64,000 bases of DNA from positions 10,079 to 74,078 of the forward strand of contig CAJUEL010000021.1 of NCBI GenBank assembly GCA_910585455.1, in the 5' to 3' direction. Of this stretch, positions 16,331-25,019 are shown in pieces (within the stretch, counting starts at the first letter, position 1; each line of letters begins with the position of its first letter). Both the position numbers and the translations under genes were made by a program. The notes beneath the pieces are model-generated. The model was not told the DNA's origin, searched no databases, and worked only from the letters and a program-made list of their open reading frames with translations. Origin of the DNA: an uncultured Eisenbergiella sp. Lineage in GTDB: Bacteria > Bacillota > Clostridia > Lachnospirales > Lachnospiraceae.

Positions 16331-17530
16331 CTATTTCGTATAGTTATCAAAATACCCCTGTACCAGAATGATCGGAGTTCCCTTGTCCCCGCTGCCGCTG
16401 GTCAGGTCGCAGAGAGAGCCGATCAGATCGGTCAGCCTTCTGGGGGTCGTTCCCTGTGTCACCATGGTGCCCACCAGGCTCGCCGCCTTCTCGTCCTTTT
16501 TCCGGATATATTCGGAAATCGCTTCCTTTAACGCATCGCCGGACAGATCCGCGAAATCGTTGTCCGCCAGATATTTCAGCTTGACCTCATTGGGCGTTCC
16601 CTCCAGCCCCTTCGTGTAAGCGGGGGAAACTACCGGATCGGCAAGCTCCCAGATTTTCCCAACCGGATCCTTAAACGCGCCGTCGCCATAGATCATGACT
16701 TCGATCTGCTTCCCGGTCTTCTCGATCAGGCTCTTCTGAATGGAATCCACCATTTCCTGACAATGGATCGGGAACAGCTTTACGGTTTCCTCCGTCGCCT
16801 TGTTAGAGCCCAGCAGACCGAATCTGTCATTGTAGCCGCTGCCATCCACGCTCTTTGTCATGATCTCGTCCAGCGCATAAACCTTCCTGGCGCCATTTTT
16901 GAGCAGCGTGTTCTTCGTCCGGAAGCGGCTGTGAATATCACAGGTCAGGACGGATTTCGTATAGGATAAAATCGCCCTGGGATGGTTGGCGAAAATGATC
17001 TCCACCTCCGCGCCCGCATCCTGAATCAGCTGTTTATAATATTCCACATAATCCACGCCGGTGAACACATGCTTCTTATAGCCGAATACTTCCCGGTATC
17101 TTTCTTCCGTGAGCACATCGGACCAGGGATTGATCCCCTTCTCGTCCATTTCCTCCTCGTCCACAAGATGGTTGCCCACCTCATCGGAAGGATAGCTTAA
17201 CATCAGCACGATCTTCTTACAGCCCTTTGCAATGCCTTTTAAACAGATCGCAAAACGGTTGCGGCTCAAAATCGGGAAGATCACGCCTACCGTGTCGTCT
17301 CCGAACTTTTCATGTACATCCTTTGCGATCTGGTCGATTCCTGCATAATTTCCCTGGGCGCGCGCCACGACCGCTTCCGTCACGGCAACCACGTCCCTGT
17401 CGCGCAGCTCAAATCCTTCGCTCTTTGCCGCCGCCAGGACGGAATCTACCACAATCGCCGCAAGATCATCCCCCTGACGGATAATCGGCGCTCTGACACC
17501 TCTGGATACAGTTCCTACCAATCGTTCCAT
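16331..17530 (-). CDS. CofE-like gamma-glutamyl ligase family protein (F420-ligase domain)
   Basis: 399 residues from the ATG at 17530, which has AAAGGAG 9 bases upstream; an in-frame extension to 17650 has no ribosome site. The N-terminal region (GTVSRGVRAPIIRQGDDL, then DVVAVTEAVVARAQGNY) matches the coenzyme F420-0:L-glutamate ligase family (PF01996). Archaeal and actinobacterial members add glutamates to F420. No F420 genes are seen here and Clostridia of this kind are not known to make it, so the true acceptor is unknown. The protein is longer than CofE (about 250), with a C-terminal extension of unknown function. Confidence 0.75.
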   Translation of the reverse strand: MERLVGTVSRGVRAPIIRQGDDLAAIVVDSVLAAAKSEGFELRDRDVVAVTEAVVARAQGNYAGIDQIAKDVHEKFGDDTVGVIFPILSRNRFAICLKGIAKGCKKIVLMLSYPSDEVGNHLVDEEEMDEKGINPWSDVLTEERYREVFGYKKHVFTGVDYVEYYKQLIQDAGAEVEIIFANHPRAILSYTKSVLTCDIHSRFRTKNTLLKNGARKVYALDEIMTKSVDGSGYNDRFGLLGSNKATEETVKLFPIHCQEMVDSIQKSLIEKTGKQIEVMIYGDGAFKDPVGKIWELADPVVSPAYTKGLEGTPNEVKLKYLADNDFADLSGDALKEAISEYIRKKDEKAASLVGTMVTQGTTPRRLTDLIGSLCDLTSGSGDKGTPIILVQGYFDNYTK

Positions 17531-17714
17531 AGCTCTTGTCTCCTTTATCACCGGGCCTGCTGCCTTGCGCATTCCTGGCAGGCACGGCCTTATTTGTGCG
17601 GTCCTCATACGGACCTCTTCTATTATAAAGGCTAACGCGCCGTTGGGCAAGAAAAAGTTTTCAAAATGCGGCGGTTTGCCTTTGGCGGTTTGTTAACAGG
17701 ACGGGAAGCCAAAA
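17531..17714. other. Leader region of the CofE-like gene
   Basis: No gene is seen here. With the palindrome at 17715-18050 it makes up the 532-base gap between the CofE-like and HExxH genes. Confidence 0.4.
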
Positions 17715-18050
17715 AAAGCGCGGCGGGGACGGCAGGCGTTCCTTTTCACAGGGAGGAGACGTACGGGCGGCGGACAGAAGGACAGAGCATGCAAGGGTGG
17801 TTTCCGGTCGCGATATCCGGAGCGGGAAATTCCACAAAATAGCAGGATATTCCTAAACGCCACAGGGCGCAATAAACTCACTTCGTTCGGACAGTATTGC
17901 GCCCTGCGGCAGGAATCTCCCGCTGTTTTGGAAATTTCTCCGCTCCGGATAAAGCAACCGGAAACCACCCTTGCATGCTCTGTCCTTCTGTCCGCCGCCC
18001 GTACGTCTCCTCCCTGTGAAAAGGAACGCCTGCCGTCCCCGCCGCGCTTT
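17715..18050. repeat. 336 bp near-perfect palindrome (family A, copy 2)
   Basis: Runs from AAAGCGCGGCGGGGACGG to its complement at 18050, centred near 17882. Shared with copy 1: TTTTCACAGGGAGG-like outer word, TTTCCGG, ATCCGGAGCGGGAAATTCC and GCAGGATATTCCT. The central segment ACTCACTTCGTTCGGACAG is the inverted form of the centre in copy 1, so the two copies lie in opposite orientation. The outer arm sequences differ strongly from copy 1 but remain complementary within the copy. It ends a few bases after the stop codon of the HExxH gene (18063). Confidence 0.9.
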
Positions 18051-18062
18051 CTCTCCCTCCCC

Positions 18063-19082
18063 TTACGTTTTAACCGCCAGAGGAAATTGCCCGTTTGAAG
18101 TATTCGATTGCCTTCGCGGATGGTAAAAGCAATCGAACAGGATATCGATTCCGAAGGCGTCGTAGATGGCGCCGAAAAGTTCGTTTCCGAAGCTGTATAT
18201 GGGTGTTTGCTCTAAAACTGTACGTTCCTGCGGGTAAAGCTTCGGGTTCCACCAGAAGGTACGGAATTGTTGGTCTATTTCCTGTTCTGTGACAGTGCCC
18301 TGCCTGATCCCTTTGACGGTATCATAAAACAGTTCCAGGTGCTCTTTAAAATGCCTGTTGAGAACGGGCATTGCGGGAATGCCGATGTTGGCGGGCAGGG
18401 AAGGATTCATTTTTCTGGACACTGTGCCTTCGGCGTTATTGCAGAATTTTACCGCCAGGCCTTCGCCGGTAAAACGGAATATGTATTCTTCCAGCAGAGT
18501 GAATTTTTCCGTGAAGGACCGGTAGTTTCCGATCAGCTTCTGAATTTGCAGATGGTGCATTTCATGAAGGACAATATAGGGAATTTCCTCCATTGTGCAG
18601 TATTTTTCAATGCCGAACAGATCCAGATGCAGGGCATTTTCAAATACATAGCCAAAGGACGGGCCGAAGCTTAATGTGGACACAATATCCGCATCGTCTA
18701 TGTCAACCGCCGCCGGAAAAGCCTCCTGCAGCCTGCGCTGCAGGCTTTGCATGTTTGCTTCACATAAGATTTCCTTAAACCTTTCATATCTGTCAAAGTA
18801 TTTCTGCGGATTGCTTATACATTCTTTCCACAGGGCATGCTTATCCCGCAGCGCATCCTTTCGTTCCTCACTTAAATCCGGGATGTCCGTGGGCTCGATG
18901 CTGTTTAACCGTGAAAAATAGAAAACAAGATTTTCTATAGAAGAAAGTCCGTATCTTCTGATTTCAAACTGATAGTCTCTGTGATTCAAAAGCGCCCTTA
19001 CAAATGCCGGATTTTCCGGCACTGTCTGCAATTTTAAAATCCAATCAAGCGTTTGGGGAATGCTGGATATTCTCAGTTTCAT
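18063..19082 (-). CDS. HExxH putative zinc metallopeptidase, function unknown
   Basis: 339 residues, no signal peptide or membrane segment. The motif IVLHEMHHLQIQ near residue 168 is an HExxH zinc site, and a Glu about 25-30 residues later (LLEEYIFRFTGEGLAV) could be the third ligand as in gluzincins. The remainder resembles DUF2268/DUF5700-type proteins only loosely. AAGGAGC precedes the ATG. A family-A palindrome follows its stop at once and a toxin-antitoxin pair lies upstream. Proteolytic activity is inferred from the motif only. Confidence 0.65.
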   Translation of the reverse strand: MKLRISSIPQTLDWILKLQTVPENPAFVRALLNHRDYQFEIRRYGLSSIENLVFYFSRLNSIEPTDIPDLSEERKDALRDKHALWKECISNPQKYFDRYERFKEILCEANMQSLQRRLQEAFPAAVDIDDADIVSTLSFGPSFGYVFENALHLDLFGIEKYCTMEEIPYIVLHEMHHLQIQKLIGNYRSFTEKFTLLEEYIFRFTGEGLAVKFCNNAEGTVSRKMNPSLPANIGIPAMPVLNRHFKEHLELFYDTVKGIRQGTVTEQEIDQQFRTFWWNPKLYPQERTVLEQTPIYSFGNELFGAIYDAFGIDILFDCFYHPRRQSNTSNGQFPLAVKT

Positions 19083-19139
19083 AATTGCTCCTTATAAATC
19101 GGTGTAAAAATGATGTAAGGAGCGGTGTAATCACTATTA

Positions 19140-19493
19140 TCATTCCTCTTCACTTACAGCCTGTTCGCTTATCCAACGTTTCAAAATATACCGCCAATTC
19201 ATTCCATCCTGCAACACCCGAAGAATTGTTACTACCGATAAGTCATCATCTACAATATAAAACAGAAGGTATGTACGATATGGTTTCAGATATATGTCAT
19301 ATCCCCTGTAATGAACCCCTGTCGCATTGTACCCTTCAGGAAATGCCCTTAAACCGTCAACTGCAGTTTTTATCTTCTTTGTAAAACTCTCTCCCAGTTC
19401 ACGATATTTAAAATTTTCCAGAATATATTTTTTCATTCTCTGGATATCATCTCTACTGCTGTATGTATATTTAATCTTATATTTCTTCTGCAA
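19140..19493 (-). CDS. ParE/RelE-superfamily toxin of a type II TA system
   Basis: 117 residues beginning at a TTG codon, with AGGGA 7 bases upstream and 14 bases after the antitoxin stop. The fold signature is a basic N-terminus with KYTYSSRDDIQRMKKYI, then FPEGYNATGVHYRGYDIYL and YLLFYIVDDDLSVVTILRVL, as in ParE/RelE toxins that either cut mRNA on the ribosome or block gyrase. The second gene of a pair, as is usual for RelBE/ParDE. Which target it attacks cannot be read from the sequence. Confidence 0.85.
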   Translation of the reverse strand: MQKKYKIKYTYSSRDDIQRMKKYILENFKYRELGESFTKKIKTAVDGLRAFPEGYNATGVHYRGYDIYLKPYRTYLLFYIVDDDLSVVTILRVLQDGMNWRYILKRWISEQAVSEEE

Positions 19494-19507
19494 TATATTT
19501 CCCTGCC

Positions 19508-19666
19508 TTAAATTGCATCAATTTCGGTCCACAATTCAGCCTCGTCCAACACCCGTCCGTGTTCTACATCATCTATTGCTTCGTCTAATTTTGACAGTAG
19601 AGCGTCCATAGCATTTTCCACTGTATAAGAATTTTCCCCTGTTTTCACAGCTTCTGTCAATACCAT
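19508..19666 (-). CDS. Small antitoxin partner
   Basis: 52 residues (MVLTEAVKTGENSYTVENAM start), preceded by GGAGGGAGA and directly upstream of the toxin gene. The protein is acidic (many Asp/Glu in the second half: LDEAIDDVEHGRV), with a short N-terminal part that may form the DNA-binding region, as in Phd/RelB antitoxins. The identification rests on gene order, size and charge. Confidence 0.75.
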   Translation of the reverse strand: MVLTEAVKTGENSYTVENAMDALLSKLDEAIDDVEHGRVLDEAELWTEIDAI

Positions 19667-19705
19667 AATTTTCTCTCCCTCCGCATCATATTTTACTATG
19701 CTTTT

Positions 19706-19734
19706 ATTATATGCTATTCTCGTTGATTTTACAA
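19706..19734 (-). promoter_or_regulatory. Promoter of the toxin-antitoxin operon
   Basis: On the minus strand TTGTAA (19729-19734), 17-base spacer, perfect TATAAT (19706-19711). It is back to back with the two-component promoter at 19767-19795. Confidence 0.7.
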
Positions 19735-19766
19735 GGTTTTAAACAGTAACTTCATTATGAGACGGA

Positions 19767-19795
19767 TTGAGAAAGTTTCCCGGATACAGTATAAT
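19767..19795 (+). promoter_or_regulatory. Promoter of the bceRS-type operon
   Basis: TTGAGA (19767-19772), exactly 17 bases, perfect TATAAT (19790-19795), 25 bases before the start codon of the response regulator. Confidence 0.75.
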
Positions 19796-19819
19796 ATACG
19801 GACAAGGGAGGTTTTCTTT

Positions 19820-20488
19820 ATGAAGCAAAGAATACTCATCATTGAGGATGATTGCACCATACGGACACAGCTCAAAACGCTTTTATCCGGGAACGGATAT
19901 GAGGTTTATGCAATGACAGATTTTACAAACGTCATGGAACAAATCAGCGGTTTTTCTCCCCACTTAATCCTTCTGGACATCAGGCTGCCGCAGGTCAGCG
20001 GTTTTGAGATCTGTTCGCAAATACGCGCCTTTTCCGGCGTGCCCATCGTATTTGTGACGTGCAGCAATACGGACATGGATGAGTTAAACAGCATCATGCT
20101 CGGCGGGGACGCCTTTATTACAAAGCCTTACAACACCGCGATTTTGCTCGCCAAAATTGCCGCTCTGCTGCGCCGGACGTACGGCTGTGAACAGGCGGAA
20201 GCCTATCACTATAACGGCGCGGTCCTGCATCTGGAAAGCAGTCAGATTGAATACCGGGGACAAAAGGCAGAGCTGACGAAAAACGAATGCAAAATCCTGT
20301 ATTATCTGTTCAAAAACGCAGGGAAAATCTGCTCCAGAAGCGATATTGTGGATTTTCTATGGGATAATCAGCTTTATATTGACGATAACGCCCTCAGCGT
20401 AAATATGAACCGCATCCGGAATAAGCTGGAAACGATCGGGCTGACAGACTTCATCCGGACAAAACACAGACAGGGATACACATTATGA
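19820..20488 (+). CDS. OmpR-family response regulator (BceR-like)
   Basis: 222 residues from the ATG at 19820, which has AAGGGAGG 9 bases upstream. N-terminal receiver domain: acidic pair EDD at 10-11 region, phospho-acceptor Asp53 in LILLDIRLPQ, Lys of TKPY. C-terminal winged helix (about 125-220) ends IRTKHRQGYTL. It overlaps the kinase start by 4 bases (ATGA), so the two are translationally coupled. Context with a small intramembrane-type kinase and a BceAB-type transporter points to control of that transporter through the TTACA-N4-TGTAA site at 21537-21552. Confidence 0.93.
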   Translation: MKQRILIIEDDCTIRTQLKTLLSGNGYEVYAMTDFTNVMEQISGFSPHLILLDIRLPQVSGFEICSQIRAFSGVPIVFVTCSNTDMDELNSIMLGGDAFITKPYNTAILLAKIAALLRRTYGCEQAEAYHYNGAVLHLESSQIEYRGQKAELTKNECKILYYLFKNAGKICSRSDIVDFLWDNQLYIDDNALSVNMNRIRNKLETIGLTDFIRTKHRQGYTL

Positions 20489-21498
20489 ACGGAAAACAAT
20501 ATCTGAAAAACCAGCTGCCGGTCATTTTGATCCATCTTCTGGGGATGCTTGCGCTCTCTCTGTTTTTGATGGCCTGCGGCAATTCCATTCCCGTGATTTT
20601 TTTCATTTGTATGGCATGGCTGGCCGTCATGGCGTCCTGTCTGACCGCTTTTTTCTTCATGCGTAAAAAGCATCTTGACCGGCTGCTTTCCATGACAGAG
20701 CAGTTAGAGGAACGGTATTTGATCCCGGAAATCATGCCGATGCCTCAAAGAGCCGATGATCAGGTGTTTTATCAAATGATGAAGCTGGCGGAAAAATCCA
20801 TGCTGGAAAAAATCGGGGAAGCAGAGCGGAAACAAAGAGAATACAGGGAATATATTGAACAATGGATCCATGAGGTCAAAACGCCGATTACCGCCATGAA
20901 GCTGCTTTGCGAAAATAACCGTCTGGAATTTACCAGAGACCTTCTTGTGGAATTGGAGCATGTCAACCGGTTCACGCAGCAGGCCCTTTATTACGCCCGC
21001 AGCGGGCATGCTGAAAAGGATTATTCCATCCGGGAAGTGAAGCCCGGCAATGTGATACACGACACGATCTCAGAAAATAAATATCTGCTCCGGCAAAATC
21101 ATGTTGCAATCACCGTAGAGGATACGGACCGCATCGTCTATACCGATGAAAAATGGATCCGGTTTATCTTAAACCAGCTCATCAGCAACGCTGTAAAATA
21201 CCGGACAGCCCAACCAGCCCTGCGCTTTTTTACAACAAGCCAGAACGACCGGATCATTCTTTCCGTTGAGGATAACGGAATCGGCATCCCCAAAGCCGAC
21301 CTCCCCCGCGTTTTTGACAAGGGCTTTACCGGGCAAAACGGGCGGCTGATTCACAGCTCTACGGGAATCGGGCTGTATCTTTGCAAGCGCCTTGCGGACA
21401 AGCTCGGAATCGGACTGACCGTTTTTTCAGCAGGAAGCGGCACAAGGGTTTCCCTTTCCTTTCCTGTCAATGATTTTATCACAGGAGCGCAGGGCTGA
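20485..21498 (+). CDS. Intramembrane-sensing histidine kinase (BceS-like)
   Basis: 337 residues. Two closely spaced membrane helices (about 11-30 and 37-58) with almost no extracellular loop, the mark of BceS kinases that sense through their ABC transporter and not a ligand domain. H-box QWIHEVKTPITAMK with His129; N-box LNQLISNAVKYR near 230; G-box DNGIGIPKADLPRVFDKGF. The kinase phosphorylates the preceding regulator. BceS kinases usually respond to flux of bacitracin-like or lantibiotic peptides through BceAB. Confidence 0.93.
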   Translation: MNGKQYLKNQLPVILIHLLGMLALSLFLMACGNSIPVIFFICMAWLAVMASCLTAFFFMRKKHLDRLLSMTEQLEERYLIPEIMPMPQRADDQVFYQMMKLAEKSMLEKIGEAERKQREYREYIEQWIHEVKTPITAMKLLCENNRLEFTRDLLVELEHVNRFTQQALYYARSGHAEKDYSIREVKPGNVIHDTISENKYLLRQNHVAITVEDTDRIVYTDEKWIRFILNQLISNAVKYRTAQPALRFFTTSQNDRIILSVEDNGIGIPKADLPRVFDKGFTGQNGRLIHSSTGIGLYLCKRLADKLGIGLTVFSAGSGTRVSLSFPVNDFITGAQG

Positions 21499-21499
21499 G

Positions 21500-21529
21500 G
21501 TAACAGTTCAGACCTGACTGAACTATTAC
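21500..21529. repeat. Short palindrome GTAACAGTTCAG type (family E)
   Basis: GTAACAGTTCAG-acctga-CTGAACTATTAC, 11 of 12 positions paired. It lies right after the kinase stop and could act as a weak terminator or processing site between kinase and transporter genes. Confidence 0.8.
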
Positions 21530-21536
21530 CGCTTTT

Positions 21537-21601
21537 CTTACATTTTTGTAAGAGCTTTGTAAGAAAACCTGATACAAAAAACGATGCCCGTCGTTTACAA
21601 T
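21537..21601 (+). promoter_or_regulatory. BceR-type operator and promoter of the ABC transporter
   Basis: CTTACA-TTTT-TGTAAG (21537-21552) is a perfect inverted repeat fitting the known BceR consensus TNACA-N4-TGTAA; an extra half site TTTGTAAG follows at 21556-21563. A -10-like TACAAT is at 21596-21601 without a good -35, as expected of an activator-dependent promoter. The transporter starts at 21631. Confidence 0.75.
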
Positions 21602-21630
21602 AGGGGCACGAATAATCAGGAGGGAACTCG

Positions 21631-22398
21631 ATGGATACCATTTTGAAGCTGGAGCATATCCAGAAATACTATGGCAATGAGGGAAATCTCACGAAAGCCA
21701 TTCAGGATATCAGCTTTTCTGTTTGCGCAGGGGAATTTTTAAGCATTATGGGGGCGTCCGGCTCCGGGAAAACAACGCTGCTCAACTGCATTTCCACGAT
21801 CGACACGGTGAGCGCAGGGCATATCTGGCTGGAGGGAACGGATATCACGGAAATCAGGCCAAAAGCGCTCGCCCGGTTCCGCAGGGAAAACCTGGGCTTC
21901 GTATTCCAGGATTTTAATCTGCTGGACACACTGACCATTTCAGAAAATATCGCATTGGCCCTGGCGATCAATCAAACGCCCGCCGCAGATGTGGAACCCC
22001 GCATTCTGGAAATTTCCCGGAAACTGAATATCAGCGATATCCTGGAAAAATACCCGTATCAGGTATCCGGCGGTCAAAAGCAGCGCTGTGCCTGCGCAAG
22101 GGCAATCATCAATCGCCCGAAGCTTTTGCTGGCCGACGAGCCGACCGGCGCATTGGACAGCCATTCCTCCCAAATGCTTCTGTCCACCATCCAAAGCATC
22201 AACGAACAGCTTGGCGCAACGATCCTCATGGTGACGCATGACGCTTTTGCCGCCAGCTATGCAGGCCGCATCCTCTTTTTACAGGACGGAAGAATTTTTA
22301 TGGAACTGCATAAGGGCAATGACACCAGAAGCGCCTTTTTCCATAAAATCCTGCACGTCCTCACCATGATTGGAGGTGGGCAAAGCCATGTATGCTAA
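21631..22398 (+). CDS. ABC transporter ATPase (BceA-like)
   Basis: 255 residues. Walker A GASGSGKTTLLN near residue 42, Q-loop GFVFQDFNLLD, signature VSGGQKQRCACARA, Walker B LLLADEPTGALD. The MacB/BceA class. It powers the permease encoded by the next gene, which it overlaps by 11 bases. AGGAGG precedes the ATG. The transporter probably frees lipid II-cycle intermediates from peptide antibiotics, and signals to the kinase. Confidence 0.94.
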   Translation: MDTILKLEHIQKYYGNEGNLTKAIQDISFSVCAGEFLSIMGASGSGKTTLLNCISTIDTVSAGHIWLEGTDITEIRPKALARFRRENLGFVFQDFNLLDTLTISENIALALAINQTPAADVEPRILEISRKLNISDILEKYPYQVSGGQKQRCACARAIINRPKLLLADEPTGALDSHSSQMLLSTIQSINEQLGATILMVTHDAFAASYAGRILFLQDGRIFMELHKGNDTRSAFFHKILHVLTMIGGGQSHVC

Positions 22399-24646
22399 GC
22401 TGATTTTCAAAAACGCAAAACGATCTGTCAAGGACTATCTGATTTACATGATAACCCTGACAATTTGCGTGACCCTGTTTTATTCCTTTTTATCCATTTC
22501 CAGCAGCTACTATCAGCCGGATATCGGGGCTGAATATGATTTTACCATGCTAAGCGCAGGCATGAAGGCGGCGATTTGCAGCATTACGCTCCTGCTGCTG
22601 TTTCTGATACGCTTTGTCAATCATTATATGCTTCGGTGCAGACAGAAGGAATTCGCGGTGCAGTCTGTCATGGGCATGGAGCCCAAAATCATCGGACGGA
22701 TTTTTTTTGCGGAAACCCTTATCATGGGGCTGCTTTCGATCGGAGCGGGAATATTTCTGGGCATGTTTTGTTCCCAGTTTATCACGGCGCTGCTGCTCAC
22801 CTCTTACGGAAAAGAATACGCCTTGTCGTGGACGCTGTTTCCGGATACCGTGTTATGGACAATCACCTTTTTCACCCTGAGCTTTCTCGTGACAGGCATG
22901 CAAAATACCCGCGCGATCCGGAAAACAAAGGTGATCGAGATGCTCACAGCCGACCGGAAAAACGACATCGCTCTGCATGAAAGCCATTGGATCAGAACGG
23001 TTGTCATTCTTTATGCGGCATTCGCCATATGGATGTGCTTTACCGGCGTGCAGACAGCCTGGTTTTACTATGACCGCCGCTTTGCCCTTCCCGTCCGACT
23101 GATGTTTGTGGGAAACATTCTTTTTCCTGCCGCCACCCTGCTTTGGATGGGCGCATGGCCGGTCCGGGCAGCTTATGATGCGCTCCGCAAACCATCCTCA
23201 GCTGCCGGAAAAAAGAACGGTTTTCATGCAATGCTCACCGGATTGCCCGTATGCGCTGTTTTGAACGCGGTTTTAGCGTCTTTTGTGCCGGTATTGACAA
23301 GACGCTATTATCTGCCGCTGCACGCAGGCACGTTCAATCAATACTTCGTGTTTATTCTGGTTGATTTGCTTTTCTTTCTTTGCACTCTGATTTATCTGAC
23401 GGGCAGTCTGCTCGTGGCATGGAAGGAGCGCTCACCCGGATGCCGGTATAAAAATGAAAATCTGTTCTTTTTTGGGCAGATTATCTCCAAACTGAATACG
23501 ACCAGCAAGACCATGACATTGGTCAGCATCACGTTGGCCCTTGCGATTTTTCTGTTTATCGCCGCCCCTGTTTTGACAGGCTGGGCCTCCGGTTATCTGG
23601 ACATCCGCTCCATGTATGATATCCAGATCGCTTCCCGGTATAATAACGTGTACGAGGAAAAGGATCTGCCGCAGAGCGGGTATGAGAGCGTGACGGAGTT
23701 TCTCCGAAAGCATGACGTAAAAACGGCTTATGATTGCGCTTTTTGCTTATACCTGCCCGAAAAATCCGATTTTCATAACCGCATGAAATATGATTTTCCT
23801 GTCGCAGCAATCTCTTTACACGATTATAACGCGATCCGGCATATGCTCGGGTATGCGCCCGTTTCTTTGGCGGAAAATGAGTTTACGACACACTGGAAGG
23901 TGATCGCGACGGCGGATGAACGGGAGGACTTTCTCACAAAGCATCCGCAGGTGATGACAGATGTCAAAGAGTTGACGCTTTCGGAAGAGCCTTCCCATGA
24001 GGAGGCGATGGGCGAAACGCTCTACAACACTTATACGGACGTTCTCTATGTGTTCCCGGACAGCGTCTGTGAGAGCCTGCTTCCGGTGATACGCAACCGG
24101 TATATCAGGACCGCCAAAGCCATAACCTATGAAGACGCCCGCGCGCTGGAAAAGCGCTTCACAGAAGAATACCCGGAGCAGCCCGATGCCGGAGCTTCGT
24201 ATCTGATCCGTCTGCGCACACTGCAAATCAACAGCTCCAGAGCGGGCAATTTTGTCTTACAGGCTTCCATGCTCTATGGCGCTGTTGTGCTGATGGTCAT
24301 TTGTCTTACCGTGCTTTCCCTGCAGCAGCTTTTAGACGCGGGGGCGTACCGGTATCGTTTTTCGGTGCTCCAAAAAATGGGGGTTGACGAACAGCGGATC
24401 GAAGGGCTCATCACGAAGCAGCTGGGCGTCTGGTTCGGACTTCCGGTCATGCTGGCTGTGGCCGTCTCTGCAGCGGTCATCATCTATTTTCTCCAGACCA
24501 TATCGGCAGAGGTTTCCGCATATATCGGGGTTGATTCCTTATTGCGCAGCATGGGAGCGACAGCAGGGATTCTGCTGCTTTTGCTGATTTGCTATTATCT
24601 TGGCACATGGGTGCTTTTTAAACACTCTGTATGTGCACAGCGATAG
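22388..24646 (+). CDS. BceB-like FtsX-family permease
   Basis: 752 residues from the ATG at 22388, preceded by GGAGGTG at 9 bases; an earlier in-frame ATG (22370) lacks spacing to a site. Ten predicted membrane helices in the BceB order, with FtsX domains at about 60-180 and 610-740 and a large extracellular domain (about 395-600) that binds the peptide antibiotic. Length is slightly above the usual 620-670, owing to a longer ectodomain. Works with the preceding ATPase. The ectodomain determines the antimicrobial peptide, which cannot be named from the sequence. Confidence 0.92.
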   Translation: MYAKLIFKNAKRSVKDYLIYMITLTICVTLFYSFLSISSSYYQPDIGAEYDFTMLSAGMKAAICSITLLLLFLIRFVNHYMLRCRQKEFAVQSVMGMEPKIIGRIFFAETLIMGLLSIGAGIFLGMFCSQFITALLLTSYGKEYALSWTLFPDTVLWTITFFTLSFLVTGMQNTRAIRKTKVIEMLTADRKNDIALHESHWIRTVVILYAAFAIWMCFTGVQTAWFYYDRRFALPVRLMFVGNILFPAATLLWMGAWPVRAAYDALRKPSSAAGKKNGFHAMLTGLPVCAVLNAVLASFVPVLTRRYYLPLHAGTFNQYFVFILVDLLFFLCTLIYLTGSLLVAWKERSPGCRYKNENLFFFGQIISKLNTTSKTMTLVSITLALAIFLFIAAPVLTGWASGYLDIRSMYDIQIASRYNNVYEEKDLPQSGYESVTEFLRKHDVKTAYDCAFCLYLPEKSDFHNRMKYDFPVAAISLHDYNAIRHMLGYAPVSLAENEFTTHWKVIATADEREDFLTKHPQVMTDVKELTLSEEPSHEEAMGETLYNTYTDVLYVFPDSVCESLLPVIRNRYIRTAKAITYEDARALEKRFTEEYPEQPDAGASYLIRLRTLQINSSRAGNFVLQASMLYGAVVLMVICLTVLSLQQLLDAGAYRYRFSVLQKMGVDEQRIEGLITKQLGVWFGLPVMLAVAVSAAVIIYFLQTISAEVSAYIGVDSLLRSMGATAGILLLLLICYYLGTWVLFKHSVCAQR

Positions 24647-24717
24647 TTCCCGGCCGCTTCTGCTCTTCTGCAACGGTTGGCCGCTCCTAAAGCGCCATTG
24701 CACCGATATCATCATAA

Positions 24718-24741
24718 AAAGCCCCATTTCACGGGGCTTTT
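24718..24741. terminator. Bidirectional terminator between permease gene and tRNA
   Basis: GCCCC-atttcac-GGGGC with TTTTCT on the plus side and TTTTTA on the minus side. It ends both the transporter operon and the tRNA transcript. Confidence 0.8.
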
Positions 24742-24745
24742 CTAC

Positions 24746-24827
24746 TGCGGTTAGTGGGACTCGAACCCACACGTCTTTCAACATAAGAACCTAAATCTTA
24801 CATGTCTGCCAATTCCATCATAACCGC
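24746..24827 (-). tRNA. tRNA-Leu(UAG)
   Basis: 82 bases on the minus strand. Acceptor arms GCGGTTA and TAACCGC pair perfectly; D-arm GATGGAATTGGCAGACAT; anticodon stem TAAGA/TCTTA around loop TTTAGGT, giving anticodon UAG; long variable arm as in class II tRNAs; T-arm GTGGGTTCGAGTCCCAC. Discriminator A. CCA is not encoded. The UAG anticodon reads CUA and related leucine codons. Confidence 0.97.
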
Positions 24828-25019
24828 GAAATATGAATTCTGTGTCCAATTCCTTCACAAACACCAAATCAATTTTAAGTATACGCACTTTCGCTCCCGT
24901 CTGTCAAGCGGTTTTCTGGTACTTTTATAAAAAACAGCGGCGGCGATGTTACTATTCAGACAGGTCTGCGCGTTCACCGCGCAGACCGTTTGAAAACAAA
25001 GGAGCGCCCCTGAAAAGCT
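24828..25019. other. Intergenic region downstream of tRNA-Leu promoter side
   Basis: 192 bases between the tRNA 5' end and the MATE stop. It holds the tRNA promoter and the family E module at 24948-24987; nothing else is recognised. Confidence 0.4.
24948..24987. repeat. Family E module with GCGCAGACC hairpin
   Basis: GTTACTATTCAGACA followed by GGTCTGCGCGTTCACCGCGC and AGACC, a hairpin with GGTCTGCGCG/CGCGCAGACC arms. The same 40-base segment occurs at 54733-54771 (one change) and its hairpin part in inverted form at 12138-12162. Confidence 0.85.
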
